Part shown: one piece after another, positions 18,763 to 26,766 of the stretch
How the letters are laid out: every line of letters begins with the position of its first letter
Position numbering within the stretch: position 1 is the stretch's first letter
Source of the DNA: an uncultured Ruminococcus sp.
GTDB lineage: Bacteria; Bacillota; Clostridia; Oscillospirales; Ruminococcaceae
DNA length: 64,000 nt
Direction of reading: 5' to 3'
Assembly (NCBI GenBank): GCA_947629455.1
Contig: CANRDT010000003.1
Coordinates: forward strand, 1 to 64,000
Notes under the pieces: generated by a model
The model's database searches: none
What the model was told of the DNA's origin: nothing
Seen by the model: only the letters and a program-made list of their open reading frames with translations
Position numbers and translations under genes: made by a program

Positions 18763-19155
18763 TCAACCTTTATTCAAATACTCGGGAGAATTAAAAACAT
18801 TTTCGCCCGCTGTCTGTCTGCGCAGCTCGTCATATACCTGATCGAGATATTCAACGGTTATTGCGTCCTTGTTTCTTGTAATAAAATAACGCAGCTTGAC
18901 CTTGTTGAACATTCCAGTTTTGACGAGAGCATAGACCGGAGAACCGTTTATATTGGCGGTATAAAAATCATTAAGACCTTTTTTGTCAATGATCGCCTGA
19001 GTCATATCCACAGTAAAGCTGTCGCTGTCATGCAGCTGTTGGATATACTCGTCGGCTTTGTCCTCTCTTTGCTGATCGTTTATTGACGTTCCGTATTTTT
19101 TGGTAATAATGCTGAGGATAATATCCCAGAAAATATCACGAATATAATTCTTCAT
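18763..19155 (-). CDS. Hypothetical protein within the leu operon
   Basis: The 130-residue protein is not recognised. It is soluble and mixed alpha/beta, with an N-terminal hydrophobic stretch ([18 protein letters not shown]) and charged remainder. It starts 50 nt after the Dabb gene and stops 16 nt before leuD, so it is co-transcribed with leucine biosynthesis genes. A link to that pathway is only positional. Confidence 0.65.
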   Translation of the reverse strand: MKNYIRDIFWDIILSIITKKYGTSINDQQREDKADEYIQQLHDSDSFTVDMTQAIIDKKGLNDFYTANINGSPVYALVKTGMFNKVKLRYFITRNKDAITVEYLDQVYDELRRQTAGENVFNSPEYLNKG

Positions 19156-19205
19156 TTCACTGTTCCTTATATACAGGTCGGATATATTCAGCCTACCCCA
19201 ACTGC

Positions 19206-19505
19206 TCAGATCTCAAAGTCTGTGCATTTCCGGCTTTTTACCACCTGTGAGATATATTGCTTTACCTTGATATGTTCAGGGTGATCGGCATAATATGCAA
19301 GCGCCGCGGCATCGTCAAAAGAGCTGTCAAGAAGCATATCGCCGTTTGATGAGGGCAGCATATCGGTATACACCTTTATACTGCGCAGCCCCTCTATAAC
19401 GCCGTCAAGAGCCTCGAGTTCACGCTTTATCCTGCAAGCCGCAGAAGCGCGCTCCTCACCGCTGAGTTCGTCATTAAACTCCCATATAATAATATGTTTT
19501 ACCAT
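19206..19505 (-). CDS. Dabb-family stress-responsive alpha/beta-barrel protein
   Basis: The 99-residue protein begins MVKHIIIWEF and has the spacing of the dimeric A+B barrel (Dabb) domain: an N-terminal strand, the SIKVYTDML strand and the YYADHPEHIKVKQYI helix. Members are small dimers of mostly unknown function. It lies 18 nt after leuC, inside the leu operon. Confidence 0.85.
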   Translation of the reverse strand: MVKHIIIWEFNDELSGEERASAACRIKRELEALDGVIEGLRSIKVYTDMLPSSNGDMLLDSSFDDAAALAYYADHPEHIKVKQYISQVVKSRKCTDFEI

Positions 19506-19523
19506 TCAGGCTTTCCCCTTTTC

Positions 19524-20789
19524 TTAGTCTGTCAGTTCGCTCGGCTGCGAGATCTTTCCCGTTACAGCCGACGCCGCCGCAACATAGGGAGATGCAAGAT
19601 AGACCTCAGACTCGGGGTGTCCCATTCTTCCGACAAAATTGCGGTTAGTAGTCGCTACCGCTCTTTCGCCCTTTGCAAGAATACCCATATGACCGCCCAG
19701 ACAAGGCCCGCAGGTGGGTGTGGATACCGCGCAGCCTGCATTGATGAATATTTCAAGCAGACCTTCTTTCATAGCCTGCATATACACCTTCTGAGTTGCC
19801 GGTATAATTATACATCTCACGCCGTCGGCAACTTTCCTGCCCTTGAGTATGCTTGCCGCCGCTCTGATGTCCTCTATCCTGCCGTTCGTACACGAGCCGA
19901 TAACGACCTGATCTATCGCAATGTCGCCGATCTGGTCGAACGTCCTTGCGTTCTCGGGAAGATGAGGAAACGCAACGGTCGGTCTGATCTGCGAAAGATC
20001 AATATCGTATACCGCGTCATACTCCGCGTCCTCGTCCGCCTCATATATCTTGTAATCCTTGGTGACCTTATCCGCGATATAATCAAGAGTCACCTGATCT
20101 ACCGCAAATATTCCGTTCTTAGCGCCTGCCTCGATAGCCATATTCGCCATACAGAGCCTGTCCTCCATCGTGAGGTTTTTAAGTCCCTCGCCCGAAAACT
20201 CCATGGACTTGTAAAGCGCTCCGTCCACCCCGATCATTCCGATAATATGCAGTATAACGTCCTTGGCGGCAGAATACTCGGGCAGCTTGCCGGTTATATT
20301 GAATTTTATCGCCGAAGGCACTCTGAACCAGTCCTTGCCCTTAGCCATTCCGGCGCACATATCGGTAGAACCTACGCCTGTTGAGAACGCGCCCAACGCT
20401 CCGTATGTACAGGTATGAGAATCCGCGCCGATAACGCAGTCGCCCGGAGCGACAAGACCTTTTTCGGGCAGCAGGGCGTGTTCGATACCCATATCGCCGA
20501 CGTCGAAATAATTGCGGATCTTATACTGCCTTGCAAAGTCGCGGCACTGCTTGCACTGAGCCGCCGCCTTTATATCCTTGTTAGGGGTAAAGTGATCCAT
20601 GACCATTGTGACTTTTTCATTGTCAAAGACCGAATCAAATCCCGCCTTGTTAAACTCATTGATAGCGACGGGCGTCGTTACATCATTTCCCAGGACCAGA
20701 TCCAGATCCGCCATTATGAGCTGTCCGGGCTTTACGCTGTCAAGACCGGCATGAGCGGCGAGGATCTTCTGAGTCATAGTCATTCCCAT
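19524..20789 (-). CDS. leuC: 3-isopropylmalate dehydratase large subunit
   Basis: The 421-residue aconitase-family subunit carries the three [4Fe-4S] cysteines (one in GSCTNGR, two in CGPCLGGH) and [11 protein letters not shown]. It isomerises 2-isopropylmalate to 3-isopropylmalate with LeuD. Length and motifs match the homoaconitase/LeuC type 2 group paired with short LeuD. ATG at 20789 follows AAGGAGAAG. It heads the operon, behind a structured leader of about 170-300 nt. Confidence 0.96.
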   Translation of the reverse strand: MGMTMTQKILAAHAGLDSVKPGQLIMADLDLVLGNDVTTPVAINEFNKAGFDSVFDNEKVTMVMDHFTPNKDIKAAAQCKQCRDFARQYKIRNYFDVGDMGIEHALLPEKGLVAPGDCVIGADSHTCTYGALGAFSTGVGSTDMCAGMAKGKDWFRVPSAIKFNITGKLPEYSAAKDVILHIIGMIGVDGALYKSMEFSGEGLKNLTMEDRLCMANMAIEAGAKNGIFAVDQVTLDYIADKVTKDYKIYEADEDAEYDAVYDIDLSQIRPTVAFPHLPENARTFDQIGDIAIDQVVIGSCTNGRIEDIRAAASILKGRKVADGVRCIIIPATQKVYMQAMKEGLLEIFINAGCAVSTPTCGPCLGGHMGILAKGERAVATTNRNFVGRMGHPESEVYLASPYVAAASAVTGKISQPSELTD

Positions 20790-20958
20790 AAAATCTTCTC
20801 CTTACCAGATCGGCTGTTTTGCAGTACGATCTTAATACTTTCTTGTTATATACCAAACTCAACGGCAGGACTGCAATACCTAATAAAAGTATGACATACA
20901 TTATTTATATGCCTTTCTTGCAATATCTTACAGAAGAGTTTAGTTTACATCTGCGTAT

Positions 20959-21084
20959 ATTATATCATAAAAGCGTAAGCGTTATGATATAATTGTCCGA
21001 TACGTCGGGAGCAGACCCATTGGTCTGCGTATCGACGAGGACATAAAAATATAATGAAATCATTTATGATTTTATTATATCATA
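20959..21084 (-). ncRNA. Palindromic leader element upstream of leuC (attenuator or MITE-like)
   Basis: Three 11-nt arms can pair with one another: ATTATATCATA at 20959-20969 and again at 21074-21084, and its complement TATGATATAAT at 20983-20993. Between the last two is a strong hairpin: CGATAC/GTATCG closing GCAGACC/GGTCTGC with a CATT loop and a one-sided 7-nt internal loop (20998-21034). A further stem, ATAATGAAATCA/TGATTTTATTAT, lies at 21051-21078. A minus-strand reading frame of 32 codons (21063 to 20965) runs through the element and ends TLTLL-stop, but has no ribosome site. It could be a leucine-responsive leader, or an inserted palindromic element; no known riboswitch class was recognised and no T-box motif is present. 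Confidence 0.5.
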
Positions 21085-21102
21085 TATCATAAACCGCTGT
21101 AA
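21074..21102 (-). promoter_or_regulatory. Candidate leuC operon promoter
   Basis: On the minus strand an extended -10 (TGATATAAT, core 21074-21079) is preceded 17 bp upstream by a weak TTACAG (21097-21102). A second TGATATAAT occurs at 20959-20967 on the same strand with a poor -35, so the start of the leu transcript is uncertain. Confidence 0.45.
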
Positions 21103-21293
21103 ATACATAAATATTTTCTTAAGTATGAACAAATTTTCCCATATGCTTTCAAAAAGCGGTATAAACTGCGTGATTTTGTATATTTTTACTCAAAAATATG
21201 CAGAACTAACCTTGTATCGCAGGCAAATTTCCGCAAAAAATAAATACGGCAGTACTTGCGGGTACGGCAATATTTGTGAAAGGAGCGGCAGAT

Positions 21294-21467
21294 ATGAGTA
21301 TCACTTCAATAGCCAAGGGAGTTACCGTCGGCATAGCGGCAGGAGCGGTGGCATATGCTTTTGCGAACGCCTCGGCGAAAGAAAAAAGGCGTATGAAATC
21401 AAACGCCGGAAGAGCCATACACGCTATAGGCGATATGGTCGAGGGATTCAATATGATGATGAAATAA
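21294..21467 (+). CDS. Small hydrophobic protein
   Basis: A 57-residue protein beginning at ATG 21294 with AAAGGAG upstream (the track start at 21276 is the GTG before that site). It has one membrane-compatible stretch (residues about 5-25, Gly/Ala rich), then a basic KEKRRMK stretch. It resembles YtxH-type small membrane proteins in layout, but the family is not certain. It stands alone, followed by a hairpin terminator. Confidence 0.6.
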   Translation: MSITSIAKGVTVGIAAGAVAYAFANASAKEKRRMKSNAGRAIHAIGDMVEGFNMMMK

Positions 21468-21474
21468 GCAAAAT

Positions 21475-21505
21475 ATCCGCCTCAGCTGTAAACACTAAGG
21501 CGGAT
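21475..21505. terminator. Bidirectional hairpin terminator
   Basis: ATCCGCCT and AGGCGGAT pair around a 15-nt loop and are followed by AATTATTT. It lies between the small hydrophobic gene and the convergent glucosaminidase gene. Confidence 0.7.
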
Positions 21506-21520
21506 AATTATTTATGATCG

Positions 21521-23305
21521 TCAGAGAGATTTTCTTTTTCCGCTCACATATTGCAGGATAGTCAGCGCGTCTACTACGTCTGCCGAACCGCTTTTGTCAA
21601 TATCCGCGGCTGTTATCTGTGCGGAGGACAGCTTGCTCTTGCCTGCGCTGTAGCTGAGTATTTCCAGCGCGTCCACGACAGTCACCGTTCCGTCGCCGTT
21701 GACGTCGCCTTTTTTCAGAGTAGCACCTTTTTTACGGGTTATATTTATGGTATATGTCCTCTTTGAGCCGCTTGCCGCGGTGACGGTTAATTTTACCGTA
21801 TTTGAACCCTCTTTAAGTATGACTTTTCCCGAGCCTGATACCTTTGCCGCGCCGCCGAGCGCAGTCGCCTTGACCGATACGGAAGAAACATTACTCGGCA
21901 CGGTGACCGTGTAGGAGGTCGTGTACTTATCAAACGAGGGGGAAAGCTTTTGTCCTTCGACGCTGAGAGAACGCAGCAGATCGTTGTTGTCGCCGCTGCT
22001 TACAGGCTTTGACGCAGGTGTCGCCGGCATATCCTTATAGACCGGTATCTTGAACTCCAGAGCGGAATTAAGTACTGCCTCGGAATAAGCCTTTTTCATT
22101 CCTGCCGCCTCATTTGCCGCGCCGAAAATGCAGGTCATATACTGATGAAAATACAGACCGTTGCCGTCGTCCGACACGTCAAATTTTTGCAGATAAATGG
22201 TGTCCTGTCCCTTTGTGATGTAACCCGTTCCAACGAATATCGCTCCGCCTACGATAGCCTTGTACTGATTTGTCCACGGCAGAAGATATGCGGGATTTGT
22301 AGTCTTGGCGTAGCGGCAGCCCATTTCGGCGGCTGTCATGGTAGATGTGGCATATGCCTGAACGTCAAAGAAATTGAAATAATTCTCATAGCCTTTGACC
22401 GTTCCGAGCGACTGCGGCGCTCCATTGACTCCCTGCTCGCTGCGGCATCTTGACGCCATATGATAGGGCGAAACTCCCGACCTTTCAGCCGCCTCCATAA
22501 ACGTTTCGGCATAGTCGTACACTTCTTTAGTATCGGGGCAGGTAAAATTGCCGTTCATAAAGGTATCGGCAAGGATATTCCTTACCCCTTCGATATTGTG
22601 TATATCCTTGTTATAGGATAGATTTTCAAACATAAAGACGTATGTATCGTCAAGGAAGTTGCGCGGATCGAGATAATATCTCACTATCTGTTCGGACGCG
22701 GCTACCCACGAGCCGTCCAGACCATACCACTTTCCGTTGGCAAAATCATATGCACCCTTTTCCATAGATTTCCACGACGCAAGAGCCGAGGCGTGAACAA
22801 GACTTCTGCCGAGGACCATTTCTTCTTTAAGAGCCGATTCAAACGTAATATCCAGCTGCTGCGAGGTGAACACCCATTTCGGATATTTGCGGTGAAGCTC
22901 TCTCAGTGCAGGGCGATAGCTTTCGGGAAATCCCTGACTGTCAAGATATTTTTCAAAGCTCTTGTCCGTGACGTTTGTTGTCTGATCATCCTGCGAAGGA
23001 GTATTTTTTACATCTATATATTTTGAGGAAACATATCCGCTTTTTTCAGTCCCGTTTTTTGTGAATGTCACCATATACCAGCTGCCGCCGTCGGACGCTT
23101 TAAGCGTTTTCTCGACCGTTACCGTATCGCCGTAAGCCAGATAGCCGACGGACGGATATGACGTCCCTGCTCCGCTGCGGACGTTGAGAGATGTTGCCGT
23201 ACAAACGCCGTACTCCGCAGCCGCAGCCGTGAATGAAGACGTAAGCACGCCGAATATAATGACTGCCGCAGTCAGCAGCGCAAGCTTGATTTTTCGGGTG
23301 ATCAC
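21521..23305 (-). CDS. Secreted SH3b-glucosaminidase with C-terminal dockerin
   Basis: The 594-residue exported protein has a signal peptide (about 1-30), a bacterial SH3 domain (about 31-98), an endo-beta-N-acetylglucosaminidase domain (about 115-400; putative catalytic Glu in CRSEQGVNG), a cadherin-like beta-sandwich (about 435-520) and a type I dockerin. The dockerin shows two calcium loops, DVNGDGTVTVVD and DIDKSGSADVVD, each followed by a helix. It should cut peptidoglycan glycan strands at the cell surface and dock onto a cohesin. GTG start with GGAGGAG ahead and a consensus promoter upstream. A dockerin on a wall hydrolase rather than a cellulase is notable. Confidence 0.92.
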   Translation of the reverse strand: MITRKIKLALLTAAVIIFGVLTSSFTAAAAEYGVCTATSLNVRSGAGTSYPSVGYLAYGDTVTVEKTLKASDGGSWYMVTFTKNGTEKSGYVSSKYIDVKNTPSQDDQTTNVTDKSFEKYLDSQGFPESYRPALRELHRKYPKWVFTSQQLDITFESALKEEMVLGRSLVHASALASWKSMEKGAYDFANGKWYGLDGSWVAASEQIVRYYLDPRNFLDDTYVFMFENLSYNKDIHNIEGVRNILADTFMNGNFTCPDTKEVYDYAETFMEAAERSGVSPYHMASRCRSEQGVNGAPQSLGTVKGYENYFNFFDVQAYATSTMTAAEMGCRYAKTTNPAYLLPWTNQYKAIVGGAIFVGTGYITKGQDTIYLQKFDVSDDGNGLYFHQYMTCIFGAANEAAGMKKAYSEAVLNSALEFKIPVYKDMPATPASKPVSSGDNNDLLRSLSVEGQKLSPSFDKYTTSYTVTVPSNVSSVSVKATALGGAAKVSGSGKVILKEGSNTVKLTVTAASGSKRTYTINITRKKGATLKKGDVNGDGTVTVVDALEILSYSAGKSKLSSAQITAADIDKSGSADVVDALTILQYVSGKRKSL

Positions 23306-23343
23306 CGCTATCTCCTCCAGATAAGTATTTTTCCGATAATAAC

Positions 23344-23372
23344 ATTATAGGACAAGCCGCAGTTATTGTCAA
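23344..23372 (-). promoter_or_regulatory. Consensus promoter of the dockerin glucosaminidase
   Basis: On the minus strand TTGACA (23367-23372), exactly 17 bp, TATAAT (23344-23349), about 40 bp before the GTG start. This is a perfect sigma-A-type match. Confidence 0.9.
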
Positions 23373-23539
23373 GTGCGATTTTATTTACAAAAAGTTTAAA
23401 ATTGTCGTTTTGGATATATATTACAATTCGGTTACAATATATATTGTATTTTGTAATATAAAAACGGACATATATTGAGCTTTTCAGCCAATCTCGCAAA
23501 ATAGATAAAATTTCGACCTGTTTTTCGCCATTTTGACTA

Positions 23540-23569
23540 TTGACTTATTTGTCATAGATATGATATAAT
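23540..23569 (+). promoter_or_regulatory. Promoter of the cohesin protein gene
   Basis: TTGACT (23540-23545), 18 bp, TATAAT (23564-23569), about 145 bp before the start codon. The AT-rich stretch between the two divergent promoters (23373-23539) shows no gene. Confidence 0.75.
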
Positions 23570-23713
23570 CTTAATACTCAATGTAACCATTTAGCGTTGT
23601 GTTCAAATTTATGTACAAATAGAAAAGAAAAAGAAAATATGAACAAAATTTGAATCAGCAAAAGCCTTCAACTTGTGTAACAGACTTATTATGATCGGGA
23701 GGTATGATACCCA

Positions 23714-25471
23714 ATGACTTTAAAAGTAAATAAGCCGGCGCTTGCGGCGGCAACGGCAGGTCTTATGACTATGTCGGCTATGTCGGCGTTCTCACTTGCA
23801 GGATCAGCCGCGCAGAACAGCGAGATCACCCTGTCGGCGGACAAGCTCACCGCCTCGGCAGGCGATATGGTAAACGTAAAAGTGGGATTTGAACCGGGCG
23901 ATACGGGCGCGGCAGGATTCACGATCGACCTGCATTACGATCCCGACAAGGTAGACGTCTATATCCCGAACAGTACTGAGCTTTCTTCAAAGTACGATGT
24001 CGGCAGCAAATTCTCCGTAATTGCCAACTATTCCTCCGCTCCGGGCGAGGTGAGAATAGTCGGCGCGAACCTTTCGAGCGACAACATTACCTCCGATACC
24101 GATCTTGCTCTTGCAAGCTTTAAGGTAAAGGACGGCGCAAAAGGTGATCTGGATTTCTGGGTGGAAGTAGATACTATCGTCTCGGCAAGCGACGACGGAT
24201 TTGTCAACGCGGCATATTCCGCTCCGACCGAAAGTTCGCCGTTTACTGTCAGCGTTCCCGAAAAGACCGTGACAAAGGCGACGACAACTACGACCGCCGC
24301 GGCAACGACAAGCGCCACCACTACAAAAGCCGAGACTGTATCTACCACGGCAAAGCCTACCACCACAAAGGCTGAGACTGTGTCCACAACGACAAAGCCT
24401 ACCACCACAAAAGCTGAGACTGTGTCCACAACGACAAAATCCACCACCACAAAAGCCGAGACCGAATCCACAACATCAAAAGCTACTACCACTACAAAAG
24501 CCGAGACCGAATCCACAACGGCAAAAACCACTACCACTACAAAAGCGGTAACGACCACACAGCCGCAAACTTCCGAGGAAACGGAAAAGCCGCAGGTGAC
24601 GACTGTTCCTCAGTCCACCCCGGAGAGCAATACCGCCGAGCAGCAGACAACGCATGCGGAAAAAGTTCCCGAAGATGAGCAGCTGCCGACCTCACCCGAG
24701 GTAAACGACAGTGATGTGGATAGCTCCAGCGACGAGCAGACAAGTCTGTTCAGCTACACTCAGGGAGATACGGATTTCAATTCCGAGGAAGATCTCAGCT
24801 ATTCGTTCAGTCTGGACGACTACATAACCGATTATTCCAGAAATTACAACATCAGCGTTGACATAAGCACTACGGGCAATGTGAACGGCGGCATTGGTAT
24901 GAATGTCGGCGGCGAATGGGTATCTTTCCGCAGCACTTCCCATTATGTGGACAAAGACGTCTGGACCGCGGAAAATATCGACCCCAACAAGACGGGCAAT
25001 GATGTTTTCGTGCAGCTTTATTATCTCAAAGCAAATGCGACGTTCAGCATAGACGCTATCACGGTCGAGCCGACCGAAACTGTTTCTGCACCGACGGATC
25101 AGGACGATGAACAGACTCCCCTGCCCGAGGAACAGCCGCAGGTCAGTGAAACCACGGATAATACGAATGATACGGATAACACATCAGACGAGCAGTCTGC
25201 GGAGAATGATAATGCAAACGGCGCAGACGCAGATAATTCCGACGACACCGCAGCGCCTTCGACAGGCGAAGAGCAGACAGCAGACCCCGAGGTCATAGAA
25301 GAGGCAGTAGACAGTGCAGCGGCGGAGGCTGACAGTCAGCCTGATCACAATCCCACTACCGGCAGCAAGGCAAGTCCGATAAAGTTTTTGCTTATGCTTG
25401 CCTGCCTTGGCGAAATTGCATGGTCACTGTTCGTAACGGTATTCAACCGTCTGAAAGGCAGATCGGAATAA
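23714..25471 (+). CDS. Cell-surface cohesin protein with Thr-rich linker
   Basis: The 585-residue protein has a signal peptide (about 1-36), a cohesin domain (about 38-178, starting ITLSADKLTASAGDMVNVKV), a Thr/Lys linker of 14-15-residue repeats (about 185-290), a beta-rich module (about 350-460) that may bind carbohydrate, and an acidic linker. It ends NPTTGSKAS, a hydrophobic segment and a basic tail, which resembles a sortase-type anchor with NPTTG in place of LPXTG. It should display a docking site on the wall. The divergent neighbour carries a dockerin, making a cognate pair plausible. The GGGAGG site is 11 nt from the ATG. Confidence 0.9.
   Translation: MTLKVNKPALAAATAGLMTMSAMSAFSLAGSAAQNSEITLSADKLTASAGDMVNVKVGFEPGDTGAAGFTIDLHYDPDKVDVYIPNSTELSSKYDVGSKFSVIANYSSAPGEVRIVGANLSSDNITSDTDLALASFKVKDGAKGDLDFWVEVDTIVSASDDGFVNAAYSAPTESSPFTVSVPEKTVTKATTTTTAAATTSATTTKAETVSTTAKPTTTKAETVSTTTKPTTTKAETVSTTTKSTTTKAETESTTSKATTTTKAETESTTAKTTTTTKAVTTTQPQTSEETEKPQVTTVPQSTPESNTAEQQTTHAEKVPEDEQLPTSPEVNDSDVDSSSDEQTSLFSYTQGDTDFNSEEDLSYSFSLDDYITDYSRNYNISVDISTTGNVNGGIGMNVGGEWVSFRSTSHYVDKDVWTAENIDPNKTGNDVFVQLYYLKANATFSIDAITVEPTETVSAPTDQDDEQTPLPEEQPQVSETTDNTNDTDNTSDEQSAENDNANGADADNSDDTAAPSTGEEQTADPEVIEEAVDSAAAEADSQPDHNPTTGSKASPIKFLLMLACLGEIAWSLFVTVFNRLKGRSE
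24317..24552 (+). repeat. In-frame tandem repeat coding for a Thr-rich linker
   Basis: Units of 42-45 bp encode TTTKAETVSTTTKP and variants (five near copies, then a decayed one). The last units shift from VSTT to ESTT and gain a Thr. Such repeats allow linker-length change by slippage. Confidence 0.85.
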
Positions 25472-25490
25472 CAAATACTATAACAGCAAA

Positions 25491-25526
25491 GATCCCGAAG
25501 TTACTTTCCTTCGGGATCTCTTTTTT
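25491..25526. terminator. Terminator between the two convergent cohesin genes
   Basis: GATCCCGAAG and CTTCGGGATC form a 10-bp stem followed by TCTTTTTT on the plus strand. Confidence 0.9.
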
Positions 25527-25541
25527 CTGATATATTTACTT

Positions 25542-26729
25542 TTACTCTTCGGTATCGTCATCTTTATCTTCAACTTCGCCGCCGTCCTGAACATCATCGG
25601 ACGGCTCCGTTTCTTCCGAATGTTCCGATTCTTCCGAATGTTCTGTTTCCTGCGTATCGCCGATATTTTCAACATCTTCAATATCCGCGTCATCTGCGGC
25701 AAGATCGTCGGTATCCTCCTCGTCCTCCTGATCTTGCAGGTACACTCTCTGCCCGGCGTTACGTTTCTTTTTGAACGGCTTGAATATCACTATGTATTCC
25801 ACAATGATCGCCGCGATAGCCAGAAAGACAACAATAATTATTGCTATTGACATCTTCTTTTCGCTGCCGTCCGAGGATTTGGAGATATGCTTTTTGGCAT
25901 CTTCCGCAGTAAGGCTGTCGGAGGAAATTTGCTCCTGATCGAAAATAGTCAGGTGATAAACGCTCTGTGTGCCGTCGCTGTGCAGTACCGTCAGATCGGT
26001 CTCTCCCTCCGACAAAGTGGAAAGCAGACCGTCCTGCACCAGAGCCTTTTCCCCGTCCGTCACCGTGACAGACTCTGCGTCGTCTATCCCCAGTGATTCA
26101 AGAGTTACCGCAGTTTCCGACATGGGCAGAGATATCTGATACACGCTGTCGGGAGAAATTTCTGCGTTTGCGTCTATCGCCTTGCGGTTGCTGACTATTC
26201 CGTTGCCTATCACATTTGAAAGCGGCATAAGATCGACGTCCTCAAGAGAATCCACCGTCAGGTAGATCACCGTAGACATAAGATCGGGGTCTTTTACTCT
26301 GAAAGTCAGGGTGGTATACGTTCCGCAGAAATCCGAACCCTTGGTATTCATATACTTGAAAATGTACGAACCCTCCTGTGAATCCTCCAGATAGATACCG
26401 CCTATCTCCTCGCTGTTCATTTCAGAGCTTTTCAGCTCCAGCATATCGCTGTCGTATTCTATTGTTATATCCGCCTGGGCGATAGGTATCTGCGTATCTA
26501 TATTCAGAAATACATCAAACCTCTGATTCTCGATCTCTCCCACCTCAAGCTGCACGCTTACGGGAGCCATAGTCAGATTTTCCTCCGAGGAGAGATCTTC
26601 CGCCGCACTGACGCTCTCAGCGGCAGAACTCTCCGCCTGCTGCGTATCAGCCTGCGCATATGCGGAAAAAGCAGCCGAACCGCACATTAAAAGCGCGGCG
26701 GCAAAAGCCGGAAATCCCGATACCTTCAA
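25542..26729 (-). CDS. Membrane-anchored cohesin-like protein
   Basis: The ORF covers up to 445 codons, but the first 45 overlap the GGDEF gene. A TTG at 26729 has GGGAG eight bases ahead and gives a classic signal peptide (MKVSGFPAFAAALLMCGSAAFSA), so I prefer about 395 residues; ATG at 26744 or 26735 are alternatives. A cohesin-like beta-sandwich follows (VSVQLEVGEIENQRFDVFLNI to VSN), then a second beta domain, a single membrane helix (IAIIIVVFLAIAAIIVEYIVI), a basic stop and a long acidic cytoplasmic tail with HSEES-like repeats. It probably displays a docking site at the membrane. It follows the GGDEF gene closely and may be co-transcribed. Confidence 0.8.
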   Translation of the reverse strand: MKVSGFPAFAAALLMCGSAAFSAYAQADTQQAESSAAESVSAAEDLSSEENLTMAPVSVQLEVGEIENQRFDVFLNIDTQIPIAQADITIEYDSDMLELKSSEMNSEEIGGIYLEDSQEGSYIFKYMNTKGSDFCGTYTTLTFRVKDPDLMSTVIYLTVDSLEDVDLMPLSNVIGNGIVSNRKAIDANAEISPDSVYQISLPMSETAVTLESLGIDDAESVTVTDGEKALVQDGLLSTLSEGETDLTVLHSDGTQSVYHLTIFDQEQISSDSLTAEDAKKHISKSSDGSEKKMSIAIIIVVFLAIAAIIVEYIVIFKPFKKKRNAGQRVYLQDQEDEEDTDDLAADDADIEDVENIGDTQETEHSEESEHSEETEPSDDVQDGGEVEDKDDDTEE

Positions 26730-26766
26730 ATCCATCACTCCCATTGCGGCGCAGATACAAGGCTTG

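Noticed and set aside
19494-20384. 296-codon plus-strand ORF opposite leuC
   Set aside because: Shadow of leuC, which has all iron-sulfur ligand motifs.
20995-21042. Known riboswitch or ribozyme in the leuC leader
   Set aside because: I compared by eye with T-box, SAM, guanidine and hammerhead cores; the required conserved bases are absent, so no named class is claimed.
24028-24558. Val-rich minus-strand ORF opposite the Thr linker
   Set aside because: It is the mirror of the tandem ACC/ACA repeats; low complexity and no start signals.
23714-25471. Calling the cohesin protein a primary scaffoldin
   Set aside because: Only one cohesin and no clear cellulose-binding module of known family are visible, so an anchoring role is more likely.
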